Source of the DNA: Terriglobales bacterium | Lineage (GTDB): Bacteria; Acidobacteriota; Terriglobia; Terriglobales; Acidobacteriaceae | Length of the DNA: 7,280 bases | NCBI GenBank assembly: GCA_030043575.1 | Contig: JASHXK010000223.1 | Location: forward strand, 1-7,280 | Direction: 5' to 3' | In this document: positions 1 to 7,052 of the stretch, piece after piece | Layout of the letters: every line of letters starts with the position of its first letter | How positions within the stretch are numbered: position 1 is the first letter of the stretch | Notes under the pieces: generated by a model | Database searches by the model: none | What the model saw: the letters and a program-made list of their open reading frames with translations, nothing else | What the model was told of the DNA's origin: nothing | Translations under genes and position numbers: made by a program

Positions 1-1312
1 GGATTACCACTTGCGTAGCCCTCGAACCTTCAGGGCGCTTTGCATAACGAACGCCTACGACGGCTGCTACCAGCAACACAATCGCCGCAACGCCGGCCGC
101 GATCCACCTGGTTGGAATGCGCTTAGCGGCAACAGGCGTGGCTTTGCCGGCGGCCGGACGCGCCATCACTAGGGACGCGCTCCGCGGCTTCTGCCCCCGC
201 CAGACCTCCAGTTCATCCGCTAGCGCCTCTATGGTGGAGAAGCGATCTGCAGGATCGCGCTCCAGGCACTTGCTAACGATCATGCTCAACTCGGCAGGGA
301 TGCTGGCATTAACCGCTAGCAGCGGAACGGCTCGCTCCTGCGTGCGCTTGACCAGGCTGGCAATCGCGCTCTCCGCACGAAAAGGAATGACGCCACTGAG
401 CAGTTCATAAAAGATCAAGCCGACGGCAAACTCATCCGAGCGCGCGTCCAAATCCTTACCCATCGCCTGTTCGGGCGACATGTATTCCATCGTTCCAATC
501 ATCATGCCGGTCTGGGTCACGCCATCGCCCTGGACGCTTCGCGCCAGACCGAAGTCCATGATGACCACCCGGCCCGATGAATCACGCATGATGTTGCTGG
601 GCTTCAGGTCGCGATGGATCACCCCTTCGGCGTGGGCCGCCTGTAAGCCGGCGCAGACTTGCAGCATGATTTCGACGGCCTCCTCCGCAGGCAGCTTGCC
701 ATGGCGTACCAGCATCGAACGCAAGTCCTCACCCTCAACGAACTCCATGGTGATGAACTTCACGCCGTCGGCTTCGTTCAGGTCGTAAATGCGGACGATG
801 TTCCGGTGTGTGACTTGCCGTGCCAGGACCAATTCCTGCTTGAAGCGCGCCAGAATGGCGGGATTGCCCGCAAGATCGGGGCGAATTACCTTCAGGGCGA
901 CGATGCGTTCGACTTCCATATCGCGGGCTTTGTAGATCGCTCCCATGCCGCCCATGCCAAGCACGTGCAGGATCAGATATCGGCCGCCGAGAACATCGCC
1001 CGCCTTGAAGATGGTGGCCCCGAAATTGGAGATGGGATGCAGCGTGCTTTGCCGGCCAGACGGCATCTCGCCACGGTGAGTACCAGTCGGATCATTGGAG
1101 CTGTCCCGGCTGGGTTCGACAGGCTGGGCCGGCTTGGCCGGCGAATCGGGCCGCGGAACAGCGGTAGCAGTTACATCCGGCAGATCGTTCCGTGATAGTG
1201 TCGGCACATCAGGATCCGGGATAGGCTGCGGCAGAGACATGGAGCTGTCTCCACTGGACAGGCCAACGCCATCTGGCAACCGCCGAGTTGCAGCATCTTG
1301 ATCCCCAGCCAT
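1..1312 (-). CDS. Membrane-anchored Ser/Thr protein kinase, PknB-like (3' end outside window)
   Basis: Read on the minus strand from ATG 1312, this gives 437 residues with no stop before the window edge. All key protein-kinase motifs are visible (numbering from 1312): glycine loop GMGGMG at 119-124, ATP-binding K141 in VALKVI, alpha-C E160, catalytic HRDLKPSN with D235, DFG with D253, GTMEYMSPEQ at 273-282, and D293 in ARSDEFAVG. The kinase domain spans about 111-370 and looks active. T266, T268 and T274 are candidate activation-loop phosphosites. Residues 1-110 are a Pro/Asp-rich, probably disordered extension. Residues 403-421 form one hydrophobic helix flanked by R and K, so the kinase is cytoplasmic and the missing C-terminus should be outside the inner membrane; in this family it often carries TPR or sensor domains (family knowledge). 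The start is uncertain. ATG 1312 is the longest ATG start but its G-rich leader touches the codon, while internal ATG 1240 has GGAG at 8 nt. Bacterial Hanks-type kinases phosphorylate Ser/Thr; no substrate can be inferred here. Confidence 0.93.
   Translation of the reverse strand, partial: MAGDQDAATRRLPDGVGLSSGDSSMSLPQPIPDPDVPTLSRNDLPDVTATAVPRPDSPAKPAQPVEPSRDSSNDPTGTHRGEMPSGRQSTLHPISNFGATIFKAGDVLGGRYLILHVLGMGGMGAIYKARDMEVERIVALKVIRPDLAGNPAILARFKQELVLARQVTHRNIVRIYDLNEADGVKFITMEFVEGEDLRSMLVRHGKLPAEEAVEIMLQVCAGLQAAHAEGVIHRDLKPSNIMRDSSGRVVIMDFGLARSVQGDGVTQTGMMIGTMEYMSPEQAMGKDLDARSDEFAVGLIFYELLSGVIPFRAESAIASLVKRTQERAVPLLAVNASIPAELSMIVSKCLERDPADRFSTIEALADELEVWRGQKPRSASLVMARPAAGKATPVAAKRIPTRWIAAGVAAIVLLVAAVVGVRYAKRPEGSRATQVVI
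1249..1252 (-). promoter_or_regulatory. Shine-Dalgarno GGAG for an alternative kinase start at 1240
   Basis: On the minus strand GGAG lies 8 nt before an in-frame ATG (1240-1238), which would begin MSLPQPIPDPD. This spacing is better than that of the upstream ATG at 1312, whose G-rich stretch touches the start codon. The other genes in this window also have purine-rich sites 4-7 nt before their starts, so the protein may really begin at 1240 (24 residues shorter). Confidence 0.4.
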
Positions 1313-1342
1313 TCCCCACCGTTGAGGGCGAATCAATAATGT

Positions 1343-1354
1343 GGAGCCGGCTCC
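1343..1354. promoter_or_regulatory. Perfect 12-bp palindrome GGAGCCGGCTCC in kinase leader
   Basis: The sequence GGAGCCGGCTCC is a perfect inverted repeat with no spacer, 31 bases upstream of the kinase ATG at 1312 and about 25 bases downstream of a TATACT box. It could be an operator for a dimeric regulator or a small leader hairpin. A GC-rich 12-mer palindrome can also arise by chance, so the role is inference. Confidence 0.3.
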
Positions 1355-1378
1355 TACCACGAAGCCTATTGCTTTCAG

Positions 1379-1384
1379 AGTATA
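1379..1384 (-). promoter_or_regulatory. Candidate -10 box TATACT for the kinase gene
   Basis: On the minus strand TATACT matches the sigma-70 -10 consensus at five of six positions, 66 bases before ATG 1312. I see no good TTGACA-like box 16-18 bases upstream, so this is a weak candidate. The intervening leader holds the GGAGCCGGCTCC palindrome. Confidence 0.25.
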
Positions 1385-1442
1385 CCTTTAGTTGCTGGGT
1401 TCTTGGCCGCAGTCAGGTCCGAAAATGCTGTCCTTGGACAAA

Positions 1443-1468
1443 GGCCGGTACCTGAAACGGTACCGGCC
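1443..1468 (-). terminator. Hairpin terminator of the Ig-domain lipoprotein gene
   Basis: GGCCGGTACC and GGTACCGGCC form a perfect 10-bp stem around a 6-nt loop, 23 bases past the TAA of the lipoprotein gene (stop 1494-1492). Read on the minus strand the stem is followed by TTTGT, a short T tract, while on the plus strand no T tract follows. This fits a Rho-independent terminator for the minus-strand gene, although the T run is poor. Confidence 0.55.
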
Positions 1469-1491
1469 GGGTAGACGTTCGGATGCGGCCT

Positions 1492-3663
1492 TTAGCGCCC
1501 GTATTGCGAAATCCTCGGAGCTGGATCTGGATTGCCGTTGTACTGTCCCAGGTTCAGACCAATCAGGCCTCCCTTACCGCCAGTTGCGCCCGCCGTTCCC
1601 GTGCCGGCTATGTACAGAACTTCCACCAGCTTGCCCGAGGTAGTTGAGATTGTGAACCTGCCGAAGTCCGTTCCGTAGGTTGGATCGAAAGCATACGGGC
1701 CAGTGAAGGTCAGGTTCGACTGCGGGCCATTTGGACCACTCGTGTCGTACAGCGCGGCCCAAGTTCCACCCGGCGGCGGCGTGCCGGTCACGTCGACTTC
1801 GTTGGTCACGCTCGCGGACGCCGGATTGAGCGTCCCTCCCAGATAGGCGCCTAGCAGTGACGCAACGGTAAAGGGCGCGCCTGATTGCGGACTGAATTGT
1901 CCTGAGGTAACCCCCGGATCCGTACCAACGATAAAGGCTTCGTTCTTGGTGACCAGATACCAGACCGGTTGATATTGGATCGGCTGGCCGCTGTTGGTCA
2001 GGTTAACCGTGACTCGGCCGCAGGCGCTGGTGATGCTTCCGCAAGTCGGGTCGACATTATAGGTACCGTCGTAGCTGTTCTGTGAAGCTGTACCGGCGTC
2101 GTTCTCGTCCGTAAAGTAGCCGGGCTTGCCGTCCTGCCGGGTAATGTTTCCGTTGCCGTCGAACGTCGCCACGCCGACGGAAACATCGGGACCAGCCGAG
2201 GTAAGCCCGCTTTGCTGGACCAGGGAGCAGGCTGCAGGCGACACGCAGGTCAAACTGGTATTCGAGAAGGCCCCGGTGACACCGCCGGCTTCCTGTGGCA
2301 GCAGATCAACGATCGTTCCTGGCCCGCCGTTATCTGTCTCGACTGCAACCAACTGGTTCGTCGTCATCGATGTGGTGTAGTAAGCATAGTTGTAGGATTG
2401 GCCGTTAACGCTCAGCGTCAACGTTCCACGGCCGGTGTCGCCATTGGGACTCGACACACTGCCGCCGCTGATGGACAGCTCCCCGGACGCCATTCCGTTG
2501 TCGTTCGTGTCCTCCGCACCAGCAGTGATGTTCAGAGAGCTGAGTTGGAACATGCCCGCGCCAGCATAACGATTCCCCCCCGTGTCGTTGCCGAAGAAAC
2601 CAAAGCCATAGCTGGAGACGTTCGCCGGCAGCGAGAATGTGGTCTGTTTCTTCAACAGACCGGAACCCCAGATGGTGGAGTTCGTCATGATGAACGAGGA
2701 GTCGGTTGTGGTCGAGAGCGCCACGCTCAATCCATAGGTACCCAGTCCTGACTTCAAGTTGATACTGGCAATGTTGCTGCCAGTCGGAATGCTGTAAGTT
2801 GAGGGCATTAGCTGCTGGTTGGTGAATGCGACCGCACCAGGGCCACTCTGATCGATCACTCCGCTGGTGACGTGGCCGTTGCCATCCGCCACAAAACTGC
2901 CGACCAGGTAAACCGGCATGTTGTTTTCGTAACCATTAAAGGTGAGGGTGTAATTACCTTCCAGCAAGCCAGTAACCGTAATGCTGAAGGTTGCGGTAGC
3001 GACTTCCCCGATCGCATCGGTCGCTTGTATGGTGAAGTTAAAGACGCCTGCGTCGCTTAGCGTACCGCCGGCCGGCGTTGCAATCGTGGCATTGTTCGCT
3101 CCTCCGCCCATGGGCTGCGGATTGGTAACCAGAGTCATCGTCCCGTTGGTGCAGGGCGGATTCGGCGCACAAGGCGGCAAGCTACCGAAAGCCACGGAAT
3201 ACCCATAAGGCTGGACCCCATTCGTGGCCTGGATTGACTGCCCGTAAGCCCCTCCGACTACGCCGCTAGCCAGCGGCATTGACGACAGCGAAAGCGGAGG
3301 ATTTATGGTGATGGCGAAAGCTTGCGTGGTAACGGCAGCCGTGGGGGTTTGCGAGTCCGTAACCTGTGTTGTGAAGTTAAAGGTCCCAGTGGTCGTGGGC
3401 GTACCGCTTATCACTCCGTCGTTGGTCAGGCTTAATCCCGGAGGCAAAGACCCCGCACTCACACTCCAGGTGTAGGGCGACTTGCCCCCCGTAACAATGA
3501 GAAGCTGTTTGTAGGCGACGCCGGGAACACCCTCGGCCAGGGTAATTTGCGAGATGACCAGGGCGCCGGGGCCGTTCTGCGGAACACTGCCGGCACATCC
3601 GCTTAAAATTGCACACACCAAGTATCCCAACAGCAAGTACAGGAAAGGCTTTAGCCCTTGCAT
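1492..3663 (-). CDS. Secreted lipoprotein with two putative Ig (He_PIG) domains and repeated beta modules
   Basis: The product is 723 residues. The start at ATG 3663 is chosen because GAGGAG lies 4 nt upstream and the protein then opens with a classic lipoprotein signal: MQGLKPF, a hydrophobic core, and lipobox LSGC with C23. A longer frame back to 3828 exists but would bury this signal. Residues about 39-121 form one He_PIG-type Ig-like domain (SLPPGLSLTNDGVISGTPTT, then a TQVTD strand); about 124-231 form a second, looser one interrupted by a Pro/Cys insert. From about 234 onward are glycine/aspartate-rich beta modules with recurring patterns: GSFVADGNGHVTSGVID (255-271), GMFQLSSLNITAGAED (370-385), GVATFDGNGNITR (497-509), and closing strands GRGTLTL, GRVTVNL, GRFTIST. 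Similar modules are, as I recall, common in Acidobacteriota surface proteins. Three close Cys pairs (165/171, 473/479, 541/548) suggest local disulfide loops. No catalytic motif is visible; a surface or adhesion-type role is inference. The module family is unnamed to me. Confidence 0.9.
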   Translation of the reverse strand: MQGLKPFLYLLLGYLVCAILSGCAGSVPQNGPGALVISQITLAEGVPGVAYKQLLIVTGGKSPYTWSVSAGSLPPGLSLTNDGVISGTPTTTGTFNFTTQVTDSQTPTAAVTTQAFAITINPPLSLSSMPLASGVVGGAYGQSIQATNGVQPYGYSVAFGSLPPCAPNPPCTNGTMTLVTNPQPMGGGANNATIATPAGGTLSDAGVFNFTIQATDAIGEVATATFSITVTGLLEGNYTLTFNGYENNMPVYLVGSFVADGNGHVTSGVIDQSGPGAVAFTNQQLMPSTYSIPTGSNIASINLKSGLGTYGLSVALSTTTDSSFIMTNSTIWGSGLLKKQTTFSLPANVSSYGFGFFGNDTGGNRYAGAGMFQLSSLNITAGAEDTNDNGMASGELSISGGSVSSPNGDTGRGTLTLSVNGQSYNYAYYTTSMTTNQLVAVETDNGGPGTIVDLLPQEAGGVTGAFSNTSLTCVSPAACSLVQQSGLTSAGPDVSVGVATFDGNGNITRQDGKPGYFTDENDAGTASQNSYDGTYNVDPTCGSITSACGRVTVNLTNSGQPIQYQPVWYLVTKNEAFIVGTDPGVTSGQFSPQSGAPFTVASLLGAYLGGTLNPASASVTNEVDVTGTPPPGGTWAALYDTSGPNGPQSNLTFTGPYAFDPTYGTDFGRFTISTTSGKLVEVLYIAGTGTAGATGGKGGLIGLNLGQYNGNPDPAPRISQYGR

Positions 3664-3667
3664 GGAT

Positions 3668-3673
3668 CTCCTC
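3668..3673 (-). promoter_or_regulatory. Shine-Dalgarno GAGGAG of the lipoprotein gene
   Basis: On the minus strand GAGGAG sits 4 nt before ATG 3663. Together with the signal peptide and lipobox right after that ATG it decides the start and rules out the in-frame ATG at 3828. Confidence 0.75.
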
Positions 3674-3923
3674 GTGAATCGACAGAAGCTGGTTTTTGAC
3701 GCTGCTCCGGGGATCGGGCGGACGCCACTGACCGTGGGCGACCGCATAGCGCGTATAGGGTAGTAGCAGAGTAACTGAATCATAACTAAATGCAAGCTCT
3801 TTTTTGCGGTTCTTGGGCACTTGGACAACTTCGGGAAAAAACCCTCCGATTGCGGGCAGCGTTCCGTTCGTCACCGCTGCGTCGGGCCCGCGCTCATGTC
3901 TGCTATCCTCATCCTTCCCGGTC

Positions 3924-3927
3924 GGAG
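3924..3927 (+). promoter_or_regulatory. Shine-Dalgarno GGAG that sets the GTG start of the M13 peptidase
   Basis: GGAG lies 7 nt upstream of GTG 3935. The codons after that GTG spell a signal peptide, whereas the upstream in-frame ATG at 3821 would add 38 charged, non-signal residues ahead of the hydrophobic core. Confidence 0.7.
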
Positions 3928-3934
3928 AATCGTC

Positions 3935-6019
3935 GTGAGCCATAAAACACTTCCAATTGCTATTTTGTTTCTGTTTTCCGTAGTGGTATTTGCTCAACAG
4001 CCCAATGCGCCCGCGGCCGGAGCCACTCCGCCGCAGACCAATATGTACGTCGAACCGGTTCTTCCCTACACCCCGAGCCTTGACCTCAAGTCTATGGATC
4101 GCTCGGTCGACCCTTGCGTCGACTTCTACACGTACTCCTGCGGCGGTTGGCAGAAGAGTAATCCCATTCCGCCCGACCAGGTTTCCTGGAGCGTCTACGG
4201 CAAGCTATACGAAGACAATCTCGCCTACCTCCGAGGGATCCTGGAGCAGGCTTCGGTAGCGAAGGACCGTGACGCGGTCAGCCAGAAGATCGGTGATTAC
4301 TACGCCGCTTGCATGGACGAAGCCGCCGTCGACAAGCGCGGCCCCAAACCGATGTGGCCGGATATGGTCGCGATCCAGGGACTGCCAAACGTGCACCAGA
4401 TCGCTCCTCTGGTTGCCCACCTGCACCTTGCCGGCGACTCCATGCTATTCGGTAGCGGTTCGCAGCAGGATCCGGACAACTCTGATGCCATGATCGTCGG
4501 CGTCGCGCAGGGTGGCCTGGGTCTTCCCGATCGCGACTACTACACCAAGGACGACGCCAAGTCGAAGGAGATCCGCGAGCGTTACGTGCAGCACGTCCAG
4601 AAGATGTTCGAACTGCTCGGCGATTCATCCGACACAGCCAAACAGGAAGCCGCAACCGTGATGCGAATTGAAACCTCGCTGGCCAAAGCTTCCCTGACCC
4701 AGGTTGAACAGCGCGATCCTTACAAAGTCACCCACAAGATGAAAATCGCCGAACTCAAGCAGCTGGCGCCGGATTTCGATTGGAGCGCATACTTTTCCAC
4801 CAGCCAGGTTCCGGCCTTCGACATCCTCAACGTGGAAGCACCCGACTTCTTTAAAGAGATGAACGGTCAGTTGTCTTCCGTTCCGCTGGACGATTGGAAG
4901 GTCTATCTGCGCTTTCATCTTGTCCATTCGCGTGCGCCCTATCTCTCTTCTGCCTTCGTCAATGAGAACTTCGATTTCTATCGTAAGTACTTGCATGGCG
5001 CCACGGAGCTGCAGCCGCGCTGGAAGCGCTGTGTGGAATACGTCGACGACCAGCTCGGCGAAGCGCTCGGACAGGAGTACGTGCGCAAGACCTTTCCGCC
5101 GGAGCTGAAAGCCGCGACGCTAAAGATGACGCTGGAAATCGAGGATGCAATGGCGATGCGCATTCAGCAGCTGGATTGGATGAGTCCCGTTACGAAGCAG
5201 CAAGCGTTGAACAAGCTGCACTCCATTCGCAACAAGATCGGCTATCCCGACAAGTGGCGCGACTACAGCTCGGTCGAGATTACTCGCAATGACTTTTATG
5301 GCAACGCCGAGCGCGCGACGATCTTTGAAAGTCATCGCGAGTTCAACAAGGTCGGCAAACCCACCGACCGCAGCGAGTGGGAGATGACGCCGCCCACGGT
5401 CAACGCCTATTACAACGGCCAGATGAACGACATCAACTTCCCTGCCGGCGTCCTGCAACCGCCGCTCTACGACGCCAAGATGGATGACGCGCCCAACTAC
5501 GGCAACACCGGTTCAACCATTGGCCACGAACTGACTCATGGCTTCGACGATGAAGGCCGCCAGTATGATGCCAAGGGAAACTTGAAGGATTGGTGGACGA
5601 CAGAGGATGCCGCACAATTCGATAAGCATGCGGAGTGCGTCGTGGATCAGTACGCAAAGTACGTCATTATCGACGACATTCACATCAATTCCAAACTGAC
5701 CGAAGGGGAAGACATCGCGGACCTGGGTGGGACCATCCTCGCCTACATCGCGTGGAAGGATGCCGACAAGAATATGCACCTCACCGATCACGACGGGCTC
5801 ACGCCCGATCAGCGCTTCTTCGTCGGCTTCGCGCAGTGGGCGTGCGAGAACGATCGCCCCCAGGACTTGCGCGCCCGTGCCATCACCGATCCGCATTCGC
5901 CGGCGAAGGATCGCATCAACGGAGTTGTGGTGAACGTGCCAGAATTCGGCCCGGCCTTCAACTGCAAGCCCGGCTTGCCCATGGTCAAGCCGGCAAACAA
6001 GGTGTGCAAGGTGTGGTAA
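3935..6019 (+). CDS. Secreted M13 family zinc metallopeptidase (neprilysin/PepO-type)
   Basis: From GTG 3935 the protein is 694 residues, the usual length for the family. Residues 1-20 are a signal peptide (SHK, then TLPIAILFLFSVVVFA, probable cut before QQ), so the enzyme is exported. The N-terminal M13 domain begins near residue 59 with DPCVDFYTYSCGGW. The catalytic domain starts near N490 (NAYYNGQMNDINFPAGVLQ) and holds the zinc motif HELTH at 531-535 (H531 and H535 ligands, E532 general base), followed by GEDIADLGG with the third ligand E592 and D596. The C-terminus has DPHSPAKDRING, FNCKPG and the terminal CKVW, all family hallmarks. The oddity is D593 where the consensus ENxADxGG has Asn. 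All catalytic residues are present, so it is probably active, cleaving oligopeptides outside the cytoplasm as known for the family. The gene is divergent from the lipoprotein gene and 106 bp before a secreted protein on the same strand. The substrate is unknown. Confidence 0.97.
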   Translation: MSHKTLPIAILFLFSVVVFAQQPNAPAAGATPPQTNMYVEPVLPYTPSLDLKSMDRSVDPCVDFYTYSCGGWQKSNPIPPDQVSWSVYGKLYEDNLAYLRGILEQASVAKDRDAVSQKIGDYYAACMDEAAVDKRGPKPMWPDMVAIQGLPNVHQIAPLVAHLHLAGDSMLFGSGSQQDPDNSDAMIVGVAQGGLGLPDRDYYTKDDAKSKEIRERYVQHVQKMFELLGDSSDTAKQEAATVMRIETSLAKASLTQVEQRDPYKVTHKMKIAELKQLAPDFDWSAYFSTSQVPAFDILNVEAPDFFKEMNGQLSSVPLDDWKVYLRFHLVHSRAPYLSSAFVNENFDFYRKYLHGATELQPRWKRCVEYVDDQLGEALGQEYVRKTFPPELKAATLKMTLEIEDAMAMRIQQLDWMSPVTKQQALNKLHSIRNKIGYPDKWRDYSSVEITRNDFYGNAERATIFESHREFNKVGKPTDRSEWEMTPPTVNAYYNGQMNDINFPAGVLQPPLYDAKMDDAPNYGNTGSTIGHELTHGFDDEGRQYDAKGNLKDWWTTEDAAQFDKHAECVVDQYAKYVIIDDIHINSKLTEGEDIADLGGTILAYIAWKDADKNMHLTDHDGLTPDQRFFVGFAQWACENDRPQDLRARAITDPHSPAKDRINGVVVNVPEFGPAFNCKPGLPMVKPANKVCKVW

Positions 6020-6115
6020 GCGATTTCGCAGGCCGCACGATGCGCTTCGGCGATGGTTGTGCTAAGGCCTGTTATCGCCAACGACTCTGAGAATTACTCT
6101 ACGCTCCGGAGTTCT

Positions 6116-6121
6116 GGAAGG
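6116..6121 (+). promoter_or_regulatory. Shine-Dalgarno GGAAGG of the NTR-like gene
   Basis: GGAAGG lies 4 nt before ATG 6126, and the codons after that ATG immediately encode a signal peptide, which supports the start. The rest of the 106-bp gap (6020-6125) shows only a loose GGCGAT...ATCGCC pairing (6049-6079) without a T tract, so no clear terminator separates this gene from the peptidase gene and read-through is possible. Confidence 0.6.
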
Positions 6122-6125
6122 TGCA

Positions 6126-6929
6126 ATGCGGACGCTAGTCGCTTTTATCCTGTACTCATCTCTTGCGTTTGCAGCTTGCCCAGATGGCTGGCCTACGATC
6201 AGCGATGAATACAACGACTCTCGCATGGTGCTCGTTGGGAAGGTTGTTGCTCATGCTTCAACACCCGCCAAAGGCGACTTCTATGAAGGAGACACCTACA
6301 CCGTAGTTCCAGTTCGCACCTTCAAAGGGAATCCGGGCGCCAGAATCGATTTGTTCAGCGAGAACAGCTCGGGCCGATTCCCGATGAGTGTGAATCGGGA
6401 ATATGTGCTGTTCGTCCATGAAGAGTCGGGACAGCTAATGGTGGACAACTGTGGAAACTCCGACGTGCTGCCTCATGCAAATAATGCCTTGACACAGATA
6501 ATTGCAGTAGCTCGCCACGCGACGGATTCACAGGCTGCTCTCTCCACGCTCCACAATGCCGACCCAGCCGTTCAGTGGATCGCTGGCGCAAGTAAAATTG
6601 CTGATTTTGACTGCGATGGTGTAGCCGACACGGTATTCCTTGGCTCGGAAAAGGGCAATGTAGTTGTGGGGATCGCATGGGGGTCGCCGAAAAAGCACCC
6701 ACTGGTCTTCACGTTCCCTATAGGAACATCCACCCAAGACGGCTTCACCAAGCAGCCTACGGAAATCGAAACTCTTCCACTGGATTGCAAAGCAGAAGAT
6801 GGACGAATGTTGCCGGGATGCAAAACCATACCCGCATGTAAGACAATCTACATTCGCGACGACGGCACCGATGCTTTCAACTTCTATTGGGACGCGTCGC
6901 ACGCCGCAATCAGGTGGTGGCGACAGTAG
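6126..6929 (+). CDS. Secreted protein with NTR/TIMP-like N-terminal part and DxDxDG-loop C-terminal part
   Basis: The product is 267 residues. Residues 1-16 or 1-17 are a signal peptide (MRTLVAFILYSSLAFA), so the mature protein starts at or one residue before C18. The first part (18 to about 122) follows the pattern of bacterial netrin-like/TIMP-like OB-fold proteins: an N-terminal Cys, RMVLVGKVV, a strand ending in VRTFKGNPG, IDLFSENSSG, REYVLFVHE, then a second Cys at 109 in DNCGNSD. That call is pattern memory, not a search hit. The second part, from about 150, carries ADFDCDGVAD (159-168), which resembles the calcium loops of FG-GAP/EF-type repeats, then a Cys-rich stretch (C221, C232, C238) and a WYWD-like end (FNFYWD ... 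IRWWRQ). No catalytic residues are apparent. The gene lies 106 bp downstream of the M13 peptidase on the same strand, so co-expression is possible. The function is unknown; inhibition of a metallopeptidase is only a hypothesis. Confidence 0.8.
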   Translation: MRTLVAFILYSSLAFAACPDGWPTISDEYNDSRMVLVGKVVAHASTPAKGDFYEGDTYTVVPVRTFKGNPGARIDLFSENSSGRFPMSVNREYVLFVHEESGQLMVDNCGNSDVLPHANNALTQIIAVARHATDSQAALSTLHNADPAVQWIAGASKIADFDCDGVADTVFLGSEKGNVVVGIAWGSPKKHPLVFTFPIGTSTQDGFTKQPTEIETLPLDCKAEDGRMLPGCKTIPACKTIYIRDDGTDAFNFYWDASHAAIRWWRQ

Positions 6930-6978
6930 CTGTTGTGAAGTCCCCATTTCACCACTAACTCACGTGCCAGAATGCCGC

Positions 6979-6997
6979 CGTCCCGCCCTGCGGGACG
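6979..6997. repeat. REP-like hairpin 1 (7-bp stem)
   Basis: CGTCCCG and CGGGACG form a perfect stem around a 5-nt CCCTG loop, 50 bases past the NTR-like stop. It shares the GTCCC/GGGAC core with the third hairpin at 7053. It might also help end transcription from the left, but no T tract follows. Confidence 0.6.
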
Positions 6998-7008
6998 ACT
7001 CAGCTTAG

Positions 7009-7027
7009 CCCAGGACGAAGTCCTGGG
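7009..7027. repeat. REP-like hairpin 2 (8-bp stem)
   Basis: CCCAGGAC and GTCCTGGG form a perfect 8-bp stem with a GAA triloop, 11 bases after the first hairpin. Such CCCAGG/CCTGGG plus GTCCC/GGGAC pairs are, as I recall, common intergenic repeats near IS200-like genes in Acidobacteriota genomes. Copy number in this genome could not be checked. Confidence 0.6.
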
Positions 7028-7052
7028 TAGGCGATTCTATTAAGAAGGTTCT

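Larger units (their letters stand above)
3664..3934. other. Divergent intergenic/promoter region (271 bp)
   Basis: This stretch separates the minus-strand lipoprotein gene and the plus-strand M13 peptidase gene, so it must carry both promoters unless one gene is read from farther away. Weak candidates seen: minus-strand TATGAT at 3784-3779 (five of six to the -10 consensus, no clear -35), and plus-strand TGCTATCCT at 3901-3909, an extended -10-like box 25 bases before GTG 3935, again without a good -35. No convincing operator, small RNA or small gene is visible. Reading frames that run through this stretch are N-terminal overextensions or shadows. Confidence 0.5.

Noticed and set aside
659..1195. 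A 178-residue plus-strand reading frame and other plus-strand frames in 117-1301
   Set aside because: They lie opposite the kinase, whose minus-strand frame carries every kinase motif. Their products show no domain, signal peptide or ribosome site.
2212..2751. A 179-residue plus-strand frame inside the lipoprotein gene
   Set aside because: It is a shadow on the opposite strand of the repetitive beta modules, with no recognisable motif or ribosome site.
3821..3934. N-terminal extension of the M13 peptidase from ATG 3821
   Set aside because: It puts 38 charged residues before the signal peptide, lacks a Shine-Dalgarno site, and the GTG at 3935 has GGAG at 7 nt.
3377..3997. A 206-residue minus-strand frame crossing the divergent region
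   Set aside because: It runs out of frame through the lipoprotein's start and first Ig domain and through the start of the peptidase gene. Its composition is Arg/Cys/His-rich and unlike a real protein.
6049..6079. Possible terminator after the M13 gene (GGCGAT...ATCGCC)
   Set aside because: The stem is only 6 bp with a 19-nt loop and no T tract, so it is too weak to call.
6528..6947. A 139-residue minus-strand frame opposite the NTR-like gene
   Set aside because: The plus-strand gene has a signal peptide, a ribosome site and a coherent domain pattern. The minus-strand frame has none.
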